Below are positions 47,870 through 59,097 of a stretch of 64,000 bases of DNA, piece after piece. Positions within the stretch are counted from its first letter, which is position 1; each line of letters opens with the position of its first letter. The notes under the pieces are model-generated. The model saw only the letters and a program-made list of their open reading frames with translations. It was not told where the DNA came from and ran no database searches. Origin of the DNA: Cherax quadricarinatus (Eukaryota; Arthropoda; Malacostraca; Decapoda; Parastacidae); NCBI RefSeq assembly GCF_038502225.1, contig NC_091292.1, positions 46,298,793 to 46,362,792 of the forward strand, written 5' to 3'. The position numbers were made by a program, and so were the translations under genes.

Positions 47870-49200
47870 GTGTAACAAAAGGGTGCTACACAGTGGTCTG
47901 GGTGTAGACCTTACTTCGTGACACATGGAATGACACATGGCTTGCACAAGCAAATGACTTTTTTGTGCAAAAATCGACACTAAGCCATACGAACATGTGA
48001 GAACACTGACTGAGAGGAATTAACAAGCGACATATAGCATCTCTCAATCTTCTCGACAATACTGAAACAAAATGGTCACTATGAAACTAGAGCACTCGAT
48101 GTGACATCACGTGGTGATGTCAAGCTAGACGTCATGAAGGATGTCATGGGATGACATCATGAGGTGACGTCAGGCAGACGTCCAGGGTGATGTCATTGGA
48201 GTGACATCAGAGGAATGATGTGGGCTGCATGGTGACATCATGGGTGATGCCAGGCAGCATGTGGCTTGGGTAATTCACGTAGCTTGTAGATCCTCACGTG
48301 GCTTGTAGATCCACATGTGGCTTGTAGATCCACGTGGCTTTTAGATCCACATGGCTTCTAGATCCATGTGGCTTGTAGATACACGTGACTTCGTCCACAA
48401 GTGGCTTCATGATCCACGTGGTTTCAAGTGACCTCGGGCACTCGGATACACAGCTCTTTCAAAGAATTCACACTGAATTCACATGAACAGCAGAGAGGGA
48501 GTGAGTAGGTTGAGTGGTATAAGGTAGTGTGGTGGTAGGAGAGAGACGAGCATGTGTGAGTGAGGCGAGGAACCTGGCCGCTTCCGTCTCTCCCACCCAC
48601 AAACACTGGGACACTCACACTTGATGCCGAAATCACTACAAAGCTCACCTCTGACTTGCTGAAATAGCCATGGTGAGCTGACAGCAACAGCAGACCTATA
48701 CACGTGATGCTGAACACGCTGTGGGGTGAAGTCGCACATTTCTCGAAGAAATTCGGCAAATTTCGGCCTAGAACCTGCTTGTACCTGTGTCTGGTTGCTG
48801 AAACTTGCAGACACAGCATTAGGATAACTCGTTGAGAGACGGATGCTTCTTGTGTAGGATGATGAAGTGAAGACCACTTCATTCCCCTTCTTTCCCTCTC
48901 TTCAGGCAAACCCACTTACTGTGAGCCTTGCTGTCACCAATTATCATAAGGATGATGAATTATTTACATCATTGTTACAGGTGGGGAGCAATGATAAGGC
49001 TTCATAGGCTCTTTTGTTTATTTGCTATATCGTTAGTACACAGGCAGTATGTTAGTGCCCATGGCCCCGAGGGGCCATTCTCCAAGAGAGAGAGGAGTAG
49101 ACCTGTTGACTGAATGAAGTCAGCTGCCAGAACGAGGGAGAGGCGGGATGATGGTTTGAAGTGGCATGCCCACCAAGTTTGCCCTCTGGTGTCAAAGATT
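47870..49200 (-). mobile_element. Older relative of the non-autonomous LTR element
   Basis: Minus-strand homologue of 31472-32800. Matches include the interior SFVVISASS and CIRVPE-encoding stretches (48424-48915 against 32099-32533), the GTGTTCT...CAGTATTGTCGAGAAGATTGAGAGA block (near 48030-48110 against 32600-32640), and an LTR-like end (about 48960-49200, including CATGGCC and GGGCCAT). The conserved peptide-like stretch is probably conserved DNA and not a gene. Only one LTR region is visible and the downstream end is missing. Its TGACGTCA sites are mostly decayed to TGATGTCA or TGACATCA. Confidence 0.65.
48265..48425. repeat. Tandem CACGTGGCTTGTAGATC repeat
   Basis: About eight imperfect copies of an 18-20 bp unit with CACGTGG cores inside the LTR-element relative. 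The homologous place in the younger element (32325-32385) has a less regular form. Confidence 0.75.
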
Positions 49201-49239
49201 GAAACTAAGCATGTAGGCATACAGTCTATACTCAGAACT

Positions 49240-49627
49240 ATTTTCATTCAATTCCATGTTTGGTGTACTAGCCTCCACAAGCAATACATATCGTATTGTA
49301 ACCTTGAACGAGAGCTGTTTAATCAATAACAACACTGCGGGTGACAGAGGACTGAAACTCAAATTGTTTTGGCCTGCTTCATGGTAAGCGAAAATCACAC
49401 GATGCTCTAATCCACAAGACCACCAAAACCTACAAAGATCATGCACCCAGAAGAGCTAGGTGTTGTACCGTGATCCAAGGACACTCGAAGGTGTGGGTGC
49501 TTCAGAAGTATTTTCATTCTGCTTTTCCTTTGGTGTACTAGCCTCCACAAGCAGTATATAACGTGTTATAACCATGAACGAGTGGAATTTAATCAGTAAC
49601 GTCAATGTGACTGCTTGTGGAGGCTAG
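49240..49627. repeat. Pair of diverged direct repeats plus an inverted piece
   Basis: TTGGTGTACTAGCCTCCACAAGCA occurs near 49259-49283 and again near 49521-49545, followed in both by similar sequence (TAACC.TGAACGAG and TTTAATCA). A complementary TGCTTGTGGAGGCTAG lies at 49612-49627. I do not recognise the element. Confidence 0.55.
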
Positions 49628-49830
49628 TAGTGGACCCCCGCATAACGATTACCTCCGAATGCGACCAATTATGTAAGTGTATTTATGTAAGTGCGTTTGT
49701 ACGTGTATGTTTGGGGGTCTGAAATGGACTAATCTACTTCACAATATTCCTTATGGGAACAAATTCGGTCAGTACTGGCACCTGAACATACTTCTGGAGT
49801 GAAGAAATATCGTTAACCGGGGGTCCACTG
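49628..49830. mobile_element. Short inverted-terminal-repeat element (MITE-like)
   Basis: Left end AGTGGACCCCCGCATAACGA and right end, in reverse complement, AGTGGACCCCCGGTTAACGA match over about 20 bp with two differences. It is about 200 bp, non-coding, and its right end meets a TA tract. A clean TA duplication on the left is not visible, so the exact superfamily is open. Confidence 0.65.
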
Positions 49831-49943
<113 letters not shown>

Positions 49944-50339
49944 GAACATTAGAACATAACAAAGAACACTGCAGCAGGTCTACTGACCCATGCAAAGCAG
50001 GTCCATATCACTCTCCGGCTTAGCCCAATGACCCACCTAGTCAGGTCACTTCCACTTAAGGAAGGAGCACGGCATCAGACCTAGTAGCACAAGCTAGTCA
50101 GTTCCAAATCACACCCTCCCACACCCACTTATGTATTTATCTAACCTATTTCTAAAAGTACACAAGGTTTTGGCCACAATAACTGTACTCGGGAGTTTGT
50201 TGCACGCTTCCACAACAGTGTTACCAAACCAGTGCTTTCCTATATCTTTCCTGAATCTGATTTTTTCAAAAATTGAAACCATTCCTGCGGGTCCTGTCTT
50301 GGCTGGAAATTTTCAACACGTTATTTACATCCCCTTTAT

Positions 50340-51875
50340 TTATTCCTGTTTCCATTTATACGCCTCGATCATATCCCCCATAATTCTACGCCTTTCTACA
50401 GAGTACAGATTCAGGGCCCTCAGTCTATCTTCATAGGGAAGATTTCTGATACATGGGATCAACTTTGTCATTCTCCTCTTTACGTTTTCCAGTGCATTTA
50501 TATCCATTCTGTAATACGTGACCAAAACTGTGCAGCATTATCTAAATGAGGCCTAACCAAGGATATGTAGAGTTGAAGAACAACCTGAGGACTTCTATTA
50601 TTTATACTTCTAGATCTGAAGCCAAAGATTCTGTTAGCTTTATTGTTAAAACTTATGAACCGTTGTCTTGGTTTTAGATTACTTCTAACCAGAACTCCTA
50701 AATTCTTTTTTGCAATCAGTAGTATTAAGATCTACATTATTTAGTTTATATATTACATGGTTATTTTCCTGTCCAACATTTAGAACTTTGCATTTGTCTA
50801 TTAAACTGCATCTGCCACTTCTCCGACCACTGCATCAGTCTATTCAAATCATCGTGGAGTGCTCTAGTGTCTTCATTAGAATGAATTGGACAGCCTATTT
50901 TGGTGTTATCAGCAAATTTACTTATGTCGCTATTTATTCTATGTCGTTTATGTAAATTGTGAACAATAACGCGCCCAACACTGACCCCTGTGAAACACCG
51001 TTTGTGACGTGCCCCCATTCTGATTTCTCCCCATTTATGCACACTCTCTGCTGCCTATTTGTCAACCATGTGTCTACCCAGGAAAAAAATTCTCCTATTC
51101 CATGTGCCTAAAGTTTCCTCAATAGCCTCTGATGTGGAACTCTATCAAAAGCCTTACTGAAGTCCTTATACACAATATCATATTTATTACCATGATCTAC
51201 CTCCTCAAACACCTTAGTGAAAAAAGTTAGTAAATTTGTAAGACAGGAACGCCCCTTTGTAAAACCGTGTTGAGATTCATTAATCAATTTATGCCTATAA
51301 AGATGGTTATGAACTGTTTTGGCAATTATTATTTCCATAAATTTTCCCACTATGGAGGTAAGACTTATGGGTCTATAGTTCGATGCTAAGGACCTGTCAC
51401 CTGCCTTGTAAATTGGCATTACATTTGCCATTTTCTATTTATCAAGCACAATGCTAGTTATAAGTGATATGTTGAAGAGATTAGCCAAAGGTATGCTAAG
51501 TTCCTCTTTACATTACTTTAACACCCTTGCAAACAGTTCATCAGGACCTGGGGATTTGTTAGGTTTTAGTTTCTCTATTTGTCTGATGACCATGTCACTA
51601 GTTAATGCAATCGTACACAGTTTATTATCGTCCTGCTCTACATAATCTATTATTTCTGGAATTTTGCTAGTATTTTCGTGGGTAAAAACTGAGAGGAAGT
51701 AGGTATTGAAAATTTCACACATATCCTTATCACTTTTAGTGATCTGTCCAGACTTACTCTTAAGTGGGCCTATCTTGTCCCTAATCTTACTTCTGTATAC
51801 CTGAAAGAACCCTTTTGGGTTAGTCTTCGAATCCCTTGTGACCTTAGCCTCATAATACCTTTTGGCTTTTAACAT
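50340..51875 (-). pseudogene. LINE family B reverse transcriptase
   Basis: The frame at 51899-51513 carries KAKRYYEAKVTRDSK, LTSDMVIRQIEKLKPNKSPG and PDEL; 51431-51108 carries PIYKAGDRSLASNYRPISL, NESQHGFTKGRSC and YKDFSKAFDRVPHQRLL (palm region); 51042-50761 carries NSDISKFADNTKIG, where FADN replaces FADD, and NRLMQWSEKWQMQFN; 50525-50340 carries NVKRRMTKLI and LNLYSVERRR. The active-site pair is already altered (second Asp to Asn) and the pieces lie in different frames. Confidence 0.8.
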
Positions 51876-51879
51876 AAGA

Positions 51880-52789
51880 GCATAAGAAAAGAGGAACACT
51901 GCAGCAGGCCTGTTGGCCCATACTAGGCAGGTCCTTTACAATCCATCCCACTGGAGTTTACCTGGAGAGAGTTCCGGGGGTCAGCGCCCCCGGGGCCCGG
52001 TCTGTGACCAGGCCTCCTGGTGGATCAGAGCCTGATCAACCAGGCTGTTGCTGCTGGCTGCACGCAAACCAACGTACGAGCCACAGCCCGGCTGGTCAGG
52101 AACCGACTTTAGGTGCTTGTCCAGTGCCAGCTTGAAGACTGCCAGGGGTCTGTTGGTAATCCCGCTTATGTATGCTGGGAGGCAGTTGAACAGTCTCGGG
52201 CCCCTGACACTTATTGTATGATCTCTTAACTAACAACCAATTTTCAATGCTACTCAACCCAATTTTCAATGCTACCCAAGAAATAAGGTCTGGTAACTCT
52301 ATCCACTCATTTGCAAGTCCCACTCAAATCCAACTCCTCTCACTCATATATTTATCCAACCTAAATTTGAAACTACCCAAAGTCCTAACCTCAATAACCC
52401 AACTAGGTAGACTGTTCCACTCATCAACTACCCCACTTCCAAACCAATACCTTCCTATGACCTTTCTAAATCTAAACTTGTCTAATTTAAATCCATTACT
52501 GCGGGTTCTCTCTTGGAGAGATATCCTCAAGACCTTATTAATATCCTCTTTATTAATACCTATCTTCCACTTATACACTTCGATCAGGTCTCCCCTCATT
52601 CTTCGTCTAACAAGTGAATGTAATTTAAGAGTCTTCAATCTTTCTTCATGAGGAAGATTTCTAATGCTATGTATTAATTTAGTCATTCTACGCTGAATGT
52701 TTTCTAACGAATTTATGTCCATTCTGTAATATGGAGACCAGAACTGAGCTGCATAATCTAGGTGAGGCCTTACTAATGATGTATAACCT
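51880..52789 (-). mobile_element. Nested 5'-truncated LINE of family B
   Basis: This piece repeats the 3' end of the host element: AACACTGCAGCAGGCC near 51896 matches 49968, and the frame at 52722-52324 (NIQRRMTKLI, RLKTLKLHSLVRRRMRGDLI, WNSLPSWV, FKFRLDKYM) corresponds to 50525-50340. It interrupts the host between ...REIKK (52800) and KAKRYYEAK (51875). It is itself interrupted by a family A piece at 51952-52232. Confidence 0.8.
51952..52232 (-). mobile_element. Nested CR1-like LINE copy A4 (3' end only)
   Basis: The 3' 280 bp of family A (GGAGTTTACCTGGAGAGAG to GTATGATCTCTTAAC). It shares near-identical tail sequence with the SINE at 35574-35630 and with copy A3. It sits inside the nested family B copy, so it is the youngest of the three layers. 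Confidence 0.9.
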
Positions 52790-53940
52790 TATTACTTTTT
52801 TTATTTCTCTCTTTAATTGAATATTTTGAATTCTTAACTGCCCATCCCCATCCCCTCTTTTGATATGTGTATATATGCCTCTCTTTTGACCAATGAGATG
52901 TTTTAATCTGTCGTTCATCCATTTGGGATCATTTTTGTTAGATCTAATTTCCCTATTCGGAGCAAAAGTTGTCTTGGGAACTAGAGACCAAGACCACCTA
53001 CCTGACCCATATTCAGGTTATCTCAATTTAGCCCACCCAGGTAATTTCTCGGTCCCATGAAGTCGGCCAAGCGAAAATCTGGGACAGAGGTTTGATTGCA
53101 GTTATCTGGGTAATTCGATGACATATTAAAACTAAGTGATTTGTGATTGCTATCTCCAAGCTCATCATTAATTAGTGATTCTTTGTTGGCAAGAACCTAG
53201 TCAAGCAGATTGTTTCCTCTAGTTGGTTCTGTCACAAACTTTTAAAAAGGCAATCCTGAACCTGTCAAGAAAGTCACTAGACTCAAAATTTCCTGTCACA
53301 TTGTTCCAATCAGTTTATCTAAAGTTAAAATCTTCCATTAACACAGCATTTTCATATCTAGACACCATATGAATTTCGTCCCGTAACAGCTTTCTGCGCT
53401 CCCTATCAAGGTTTGGGGGCCTATCAATCACACCCAAAATTAATTTGTCATGACCTACGAGAAACTGTAGCCAAACAGATTCTGTGTCCGATGTTCCTAA
53501 TTTTATATCATGTCTAAGGCAACAATTTAAATTATCTCTGACAAACATCGCCACTCCACCACACACAGGGTTATAATCTATTCCACCCTATCAGTGTGGA
53601 ATAGATTATAACCCTGTATGTTTCATTCAGAAGGCATTTCTTTATCTTTCAGGTTAAACCATGTCTCTGTTATAGCAATAATATCAATATTAACTACACT
53701 TACAAGTAATCTTAGGTCATCTATCTTATTTTGTAGACTCTTACTATTTGAATAATAAACTTTAAGGGAACTAATTAGTCGTTGCCCTCTACTATCTCTC
53801 TTTGGTTGTTGATCAATTGCTTTGCCTTTACTAGCAACTCTTTTTTGAATATTGTCTTTTAAACATATCCCTGAGGTATCCCAGTTAATATCTACTGTTT
53901 TCATCCCTAGTACTGCAGCCTGATTGTTTCCCATAAACAC
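52790..53940 (-). pseudogene. LINE family B endonuclease and linker
   Basis: 53940-53623 contains LKVYYSNSKSLQNKIDDLRL and DIIAITETWFN, the start of the endonuclease with its Asn and Glu motifs; 53566-53315 contains CGGVAMFVRDNLNC, VGHDKLILGVIDRPPN and ENAVLMEDFNFR (GDFN changed to EDFN). The SDH part is not clear. 52918-52790 (MNDRLKHLIGQKRGIYTHIK) is the linker toward the RT. A fold-back at 53566-53616 disrupts the domain. Confidence 0.75.
53566..53616. repeat. Fold-back inverted repeat in the endonuclease
   Basis: CAGGGTTATAATCTATTCCAC and its complement GTGGAATAGATTATAACCCTG form a stem of about 21 bp separated by 7-9 bases. One arm is extra relative to a normal endonuclease, so it is a local inverted duplication. 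Confidence 0.9.
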
Positions 53941-53958
53941 CCATACATCTAAAATCTA

Positions 53959-54826
53959 TCAGTTTAAAGTCCTAGACAAGTCATTAATTTCCCCTTCAAT
54001 CAAAATGGCTAATGCAACCACTCCAGCCCCAAAGAGATGAACCTCACCCATTCTATACATATCACATTTGCCATAGAATTTGGCCCAGTTATCAATGAAT
54101 GGGATTGCAAGTTCCTTGCAGTACCTATCTAGCCAGCAATTTATACAAGTTTCTCTAGACATCCATTTATTGCCCACTCCTTTTCTAGGCAAGATGCAGC
54201 ATATCATTGGGATCCCTCCCTTAGACTTGACTACTTCCATGGATGACCTGTACTTATCCAGTAGCTCCTGTCTCCTGCCCTTCCCAATGTCATTACCCCC
54301 AGGACTAAGACATAATGGGCTTGTTCCCATTACCTGACATAATATTATCCAACCTGCTGACTATGTCACCAACACCAGTTGCTGGGAGGCAAACCCTATG
54401 TCTGACCTTTCTATCTCTGTTACAAAAAGCACACTCTATATATCTTACCTGAGAATCTCCTACAAATAGAATATTCTTACCTTGATTAGCAGGGGAGTCA
54501 GTGATACCTTTAACCTCACTAACCACTGAAGTACATTCGTCCTGGAGAACAGAAAATTGATTTCCTGCCATCACATCTTCTCTATTAACCCGCCTTATCT
54601 TCCTTATTCCTGAACTGTGAACCATTTGCCACTTAAAGTGGCTGCCACTCTCACTGCTAGTGACCATTCCCTCCTTACCAGCTCCATCTATCTCACACTC
54701 ACTCCCAAACCTATCTAGGGGAAGCTTCAGCCTCCTATTTTCCTCCTGAAGAAGTAGAACCTCCCTCTTCAACACTTTAACCTGAGATTCTAAAACACTA
54801 CAACAAGCCATGGTGCTTGGTAACAC
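53959..54826 (-). pseudogene. CR1 ORF1: coiled coil plus SGNH hydrolase, frameshifted
   Basis: The first frame (54826-54305) starts MLPSTMACCSVLES and has a leucine-heptad stretch VLKREVLLLQEENRRLKLPL (coiled coil), then ILFVGDSQVRYIE, the SGNH block I Ser motif. A frameshift near 54325 leads into 54330-53959 with LSPGGNDIGKG (block III Asn motif) and YRMGEVHLFGAG (block V; the His is kept but the usual Asp is Glu). The SGNH fold hydrolyses esters and is found in ORF1 of CR1-type LINEs. The frameshift and changed Asp mean this copy is inactive. A translation start at the ATG at 54810 (MACCS) is equally possible. Confidence 0.8.
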
Positions 54827-54872
54827 CCCACACTAACTCCCAGAGAGCTTAGGGCAGGTATGACCTCACGTG

Positions 54873-54874
<2 letters not shown>

Positions 54875-54967
<93 letters not shown>
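54875..54967. repeat. (TA)n microsatellite
   Basis: Pure TA tract at the 5' edge of the family B LINE. Confidence 0.95.
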
Positions 54968-54969
<2 letters not shown>

Positions 54970-55425
54970 TTAGAATTTGCATAACAGGTGAAATATTCAC
55001 CAACACTAATCTCAGGTCAATTGAGACTCGAACCTAAGAACATTGGAACATGGTGCACAGTGCTCTACCACTGTACCACACTGTTCAATAACTTGGCACC
55101 CTGCTAAGGCTAGATGTTTTGGTCCAAGGCAGCCAGCCTTCAGGCAGGTGATGTTAGCTTTCCATCTCATCCCCTGTATGCATCGACCGTTGAGAGATTT
55201 TTCAATGTTTAGAATTCGCAGAGCAGGCCAAATATTCACAAACACTAATCTCAGGCTGATGGAGACTCGAACCTACAAACCATGGAACAAGGTATGGAGT
55301 GCTCTACCACTGTACCACACTGGTCAATACGTTGGTGCCCAGCTAATGTTAGACGTTTTGGTCTAAGGTAGTCAGTTTTCAGGCAGGTGGCATTCAGTTT
55401 TTCATCTCATCTCATCCCCTGTTAG
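54970..55425 (-). mobile_element. Two tandem SINEs of the second family (copies 2 and 3)
   Basis: Copy 2 (54972-55168) and copy 3 (55204-55425) repeat the same blocks: a GTGAAATATTCAC-like start, GAGACTCGAACCT (minus-strand B box GGTTCGAGTCTC), CAGTGCTCTACCACTGTACCAC (A box on the minus strand) and CAAGGCAGCCAG. Spacing is about 232 bp, so the pair may be a tandem duplication or one SINE inserted next to another. Confidence 0.75.
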
Positions 55426-55439
55426 CTGGGCGCCATGCT

Positions 55440-55586
55440 AGCTGATGCACATGTTCTGGCAGGTCGCCTTTGTTTGGTCGATTCCTGAGCAAACGGTCAA
55501 CTATCAAGCGATTTTTTTTACCCAACAAAGTTTTTGAGTACAGAATTGTTCAAGTTAGGAGCTGTTCGAGTACCGAGGCTCAACTG
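55440..55586. other. Unassigned sequence, possible transposon end
   Basis: GCTGTTCGAGTACCGAGGCT near 55561-55580 looks like one end of an inverted-repeat transposon, but no partner end was found in the window. Confidence 0.3.
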
Positions 55587-55612
55587 TACACACACACACA
55601 CACACACACACA

Positions 55613-55696
<84 letters not shown>
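55587..55696. repeat. Compound (CA)n(TA)n microsatellite
   Basis: CA tract 55587-55612 then TA tract to 55696. Confidence 0.95.
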
Positions 55697-55700
<4 letters not shown>

Positions 55701-55741
55701 TAACTTTATTTAACCTAACGTATTTATTTGACAAAATTCCT

Positions 55742-55839
<98 letters not shown>

Positions 55840-55884
55840 AGGAATCTTGTTAAATAAATACGTTAGGTTAAATAAAGTTAGCTT
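55697..55884. repeat. 48-bp inverted repeat flanking a (TA)n core
   Basis: Arms 55697-55744 and 55837-55884 (AAGCTAACTTTATTTAACCT... and its complement) match except for two bases, around a 92-bp self-complementary TA tract. The whole 188 bp is one palindrome. Confidence 0.92.
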
Positions 55885-56575
<691 letters not shown>

Positions 56576-56700
56576 GTAGGGAACAGAACCTTTTGAGGAT
56601 CCACCAATGGTTTATGTTTGATATTATGTCGTCCTACTGAGAACTCACTTCTTTGAGGCCAGTGCTTCCTCTGGTAATGTGCTGCTCTGTCTCTACTATC

Positions 56701-57270
56701 CTAGTGACAGAGATAACGGGAAAACTTTGTAAAACCTCCTTGGAGTTCCATCAAAAATGCTTCCAGTAGAAGTTTGACACTGTTGTAGTCCTCCTTAAGA
56801 TGTACTAAATGAGCCAAGGGAAGAGAAGGATACTTGTTCCCATTGTGCTGAAGTACAGCTTTCAGGCTTCTGGAGGAGCTGTCAATGAAGAGTCTCCACT
56901 CATCTGGATTACATGCAATTCCAATTGCATCAAACAGGCCTGATGCATCATTATAGTAGCACAACTATCTTCATTAGTGAAGAAAATTAGAAAAATGCTG
57001 GTGACGTTTTCTTTGGTTTGTCATTTGCTCACTTTCATCCACCAAGTCCCACTCCTTGAGCCTTGAAATCAAAAGCTCATCATTTGACTTTGTCAAATCA
57101 AGATCTCTGATAAGGTCATTGAGGTCTGTTTAGTTTGGGTAGCAAGGATTCCTCCCAACTGCTGCATCTGTGAGATCATAGTTTTGCTCACTGTGCTCTT
57201 CATTTTCTGATTTGCTGCTTTCTTCTTCTGACGGTTGACTTCTTTCTGGAGGTGTAAGTGACACGTCCAC
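56701..57270 (-). pseudogene. Remnant of an arthropod transposase-like protein family
   Basis: Minus-strand frames 57270-57130 and 56964-56701, with stops between, include LTDAAVGRNPCYPN, then in broken frame DLNDLIRDLDLTKSNDELL and SRLKEWDL, then DAIGIACNPDEWRLFIDSSS, SLKAVLQHNGNKYPSLPLAH and LQGGFTKF. The NEWRLFIDSS...LKAVLLHNGN...GFTKFPC pattern recurs in many uncharacterised arthropod proteins that behave like mobile-element products; I know no confirmed function. Here about 20 residues are deleted between LLLEA and FLMELQ, a stop precedes TDLND, and Cys is lost near the end. Confidence 0.55.
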
Positions 57271-57319
57271 ATCAGCCGTGATTCTGACAGCCGTAATTCT
57301 TAGGCGAGATGGGACATAT

Positions 57320-59097
57320 ACATATGACAACCAAGAAATGAGTGAGATACGAAAGTCACAATACGACTCAGCCGCTGCCCAGACTAAGGGTCGACAATCC
57401 AAATGAATTCTTTATGAACGAGACCCAAAATTTGGTCATCTTAAAAATCTCTGATTTTATCGTAACACCACAAGACTTTGAAAAGGCGATAAATGACATG
57501 CCCATGCACTCTGCCCCAGGCCCAGACTCACGGAACTCCGTGTTCATCAAGAACAGGAAGAAGCCCCTGTCACGTGCCTTCAGCATTCTATGGAGAGGGA
57601 ACATGGACACAGGGGTCATCCCACACTCACTAAAAACAACAGACAAGGTCCCACTCTACAATTGTGGCAAGAACTACAGACCGATAGCACTAACATCCCA
57701 CATCATAATAATCTTTGAAAGGGTTCTTAGAAGATAGCCAACCACCTAGTTACCCATCAGTTAAACAACCCAGGAAAACACGGGCTTAGAGCAGGTCGCT
57801 CCTGCCTGTCCGAGCTACTGGACCACTATGACAAGGTCCTGGATGCTGTAGAGAATAAACAAAATATAGATTTAGTTCACACAGATTTTTTAAAAGCTTT
57901 CGACAAGTGTGACCATGGTGTAATAGACCAACAAAATGCATGATAAAGGAATAACAGGAAAAGTTGGTAGATGAATCTATAACTTCCTGACAAATAGAAC
58001 ACAAAGAGTAATAGTAAAGAGAGTAAAGTCTGAGGCAGCTATGGTGAAAAGCTCTGTTCCACAAGGCACAGCACTCGCTCCCATTCTATTCCTCATCCTC
58101 ATATCTGACATAGACAGAGATGTAAGCCCTAGCTCCATGTCTTCCTTTGCGGATGACACCCAGATTGCCATGGCAGTGACCTCCATCAAAGGCACCCCAA
58201 GACTCCAAGAGGACATAACCAAATCTTCAAATGAGCCACCCAAAACAATATGAAGTTCAATGAAGAGAAATATCAACTACTCACATATGGAAAACTTGAG
58301 AAAATTAAAACTATATCAGGGTATATGACAAATTCTAACATAGAATACCGCGAAAAAGTAATGTGAAGGACCTGGGAGTGATAATGTCAGAGGATCTCGC
58401 CTTCAAAGACCACAACAATGTATCTACCGCATCTGATAGAAAAATGATAGGATGGATAAAGAGAACCATCAAAACTAGGGACACCAAGCCCATGATGATT
58501 CTGTTCAAATCGCTTGTTCTCTCTAGGCTGGAATACTGCTGTACACTAACTGCCCCAGCGAAATTTCTGACCTGGAGAGTATATAAAGAACTTTCACAGC
58601 ACACATAAATACGACAATGCATCTAAATTACTGGGAACGGTTGAAGGCCCTTGATCTGTATTCCCTGGAGCGCAGGCGAGAGAGATACATAATAATAATC
58701 TCTTGGAAAGTCCTAGAGTGATTAGTACCAAACTTGCACACGAAAATCACTCCCTATGAAAGAAAAAGACTCGGCAGGAGATGCAACATTCCCCTAATGA
58801 AAAGCAGGGGCGCAACGAGTACACTGAGAGACATCACGATAAGTGTCGGGGCCCAAGTCTGTTCAACTGCCTCTAGGTACATAAGGGGGATTACCAATAG
58901 ACCCCTGGCTGTTTTTAAGAAGGCACTGGACAGGCACCTAAAGTCAGTACCTGACCAACCGGGCTGTGGTTCGTACGTCAGTTTGCTTGCGGCCAGCAGT
59001 AACAGCCTGGTTGATCAGACCCTTATCCACCACGAGGCCTGGTCTCAGACAGAGCGGCGTTGGCGTTGACCCACGAAACCCTCTCCAGGTTATTACG
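57320..59097 (+). mobile_element. CR1-like LINE copy A5, 5'-truncated, plus strand
   Basis: The only plus-strand family A copy. It starts in the RT N-terminal region (SQYDSAAAQTKG near 57358, equivalent to 29970) and reaches the 3' tail (GTTGACCCACGAAACCCTCTCCAGG, 59068-59092). The 5' half of the element (ORF1 and endonuclease) is absent. Confidence 0.88.
57342..59060 (+). pseudogene. LINE family A reverse transcriptase, frameshifted
   Basis: 57342-57737 has PRLRVDNPNEFFMN, HSAPGPDS, FSILWRGNMDTGVIPHSL and YRPIALTSHIIIIFERVL. Near 57870-57920 the palm DLVHTDFLKAFDKCDHG follows in another frame. 58041-58253 carries SSVPQGTALAPILFLILISD and SSFADDTQIAM, with the FADD catalytic pair intact. 58363-58608 and 58734-59069 give the thumb and C-terminal parts (MIGWIKRTIKT, SLVLSRLEYCC, KRLGRRCNIPLMKSRG, LAVFKKALDRHLKSV). 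Several indels and stops (for example near 57736, 57940 and 58250) separate them. This copy supplies the motifs used to classify the family as CR1/L2-like. Confidence 0.85.
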
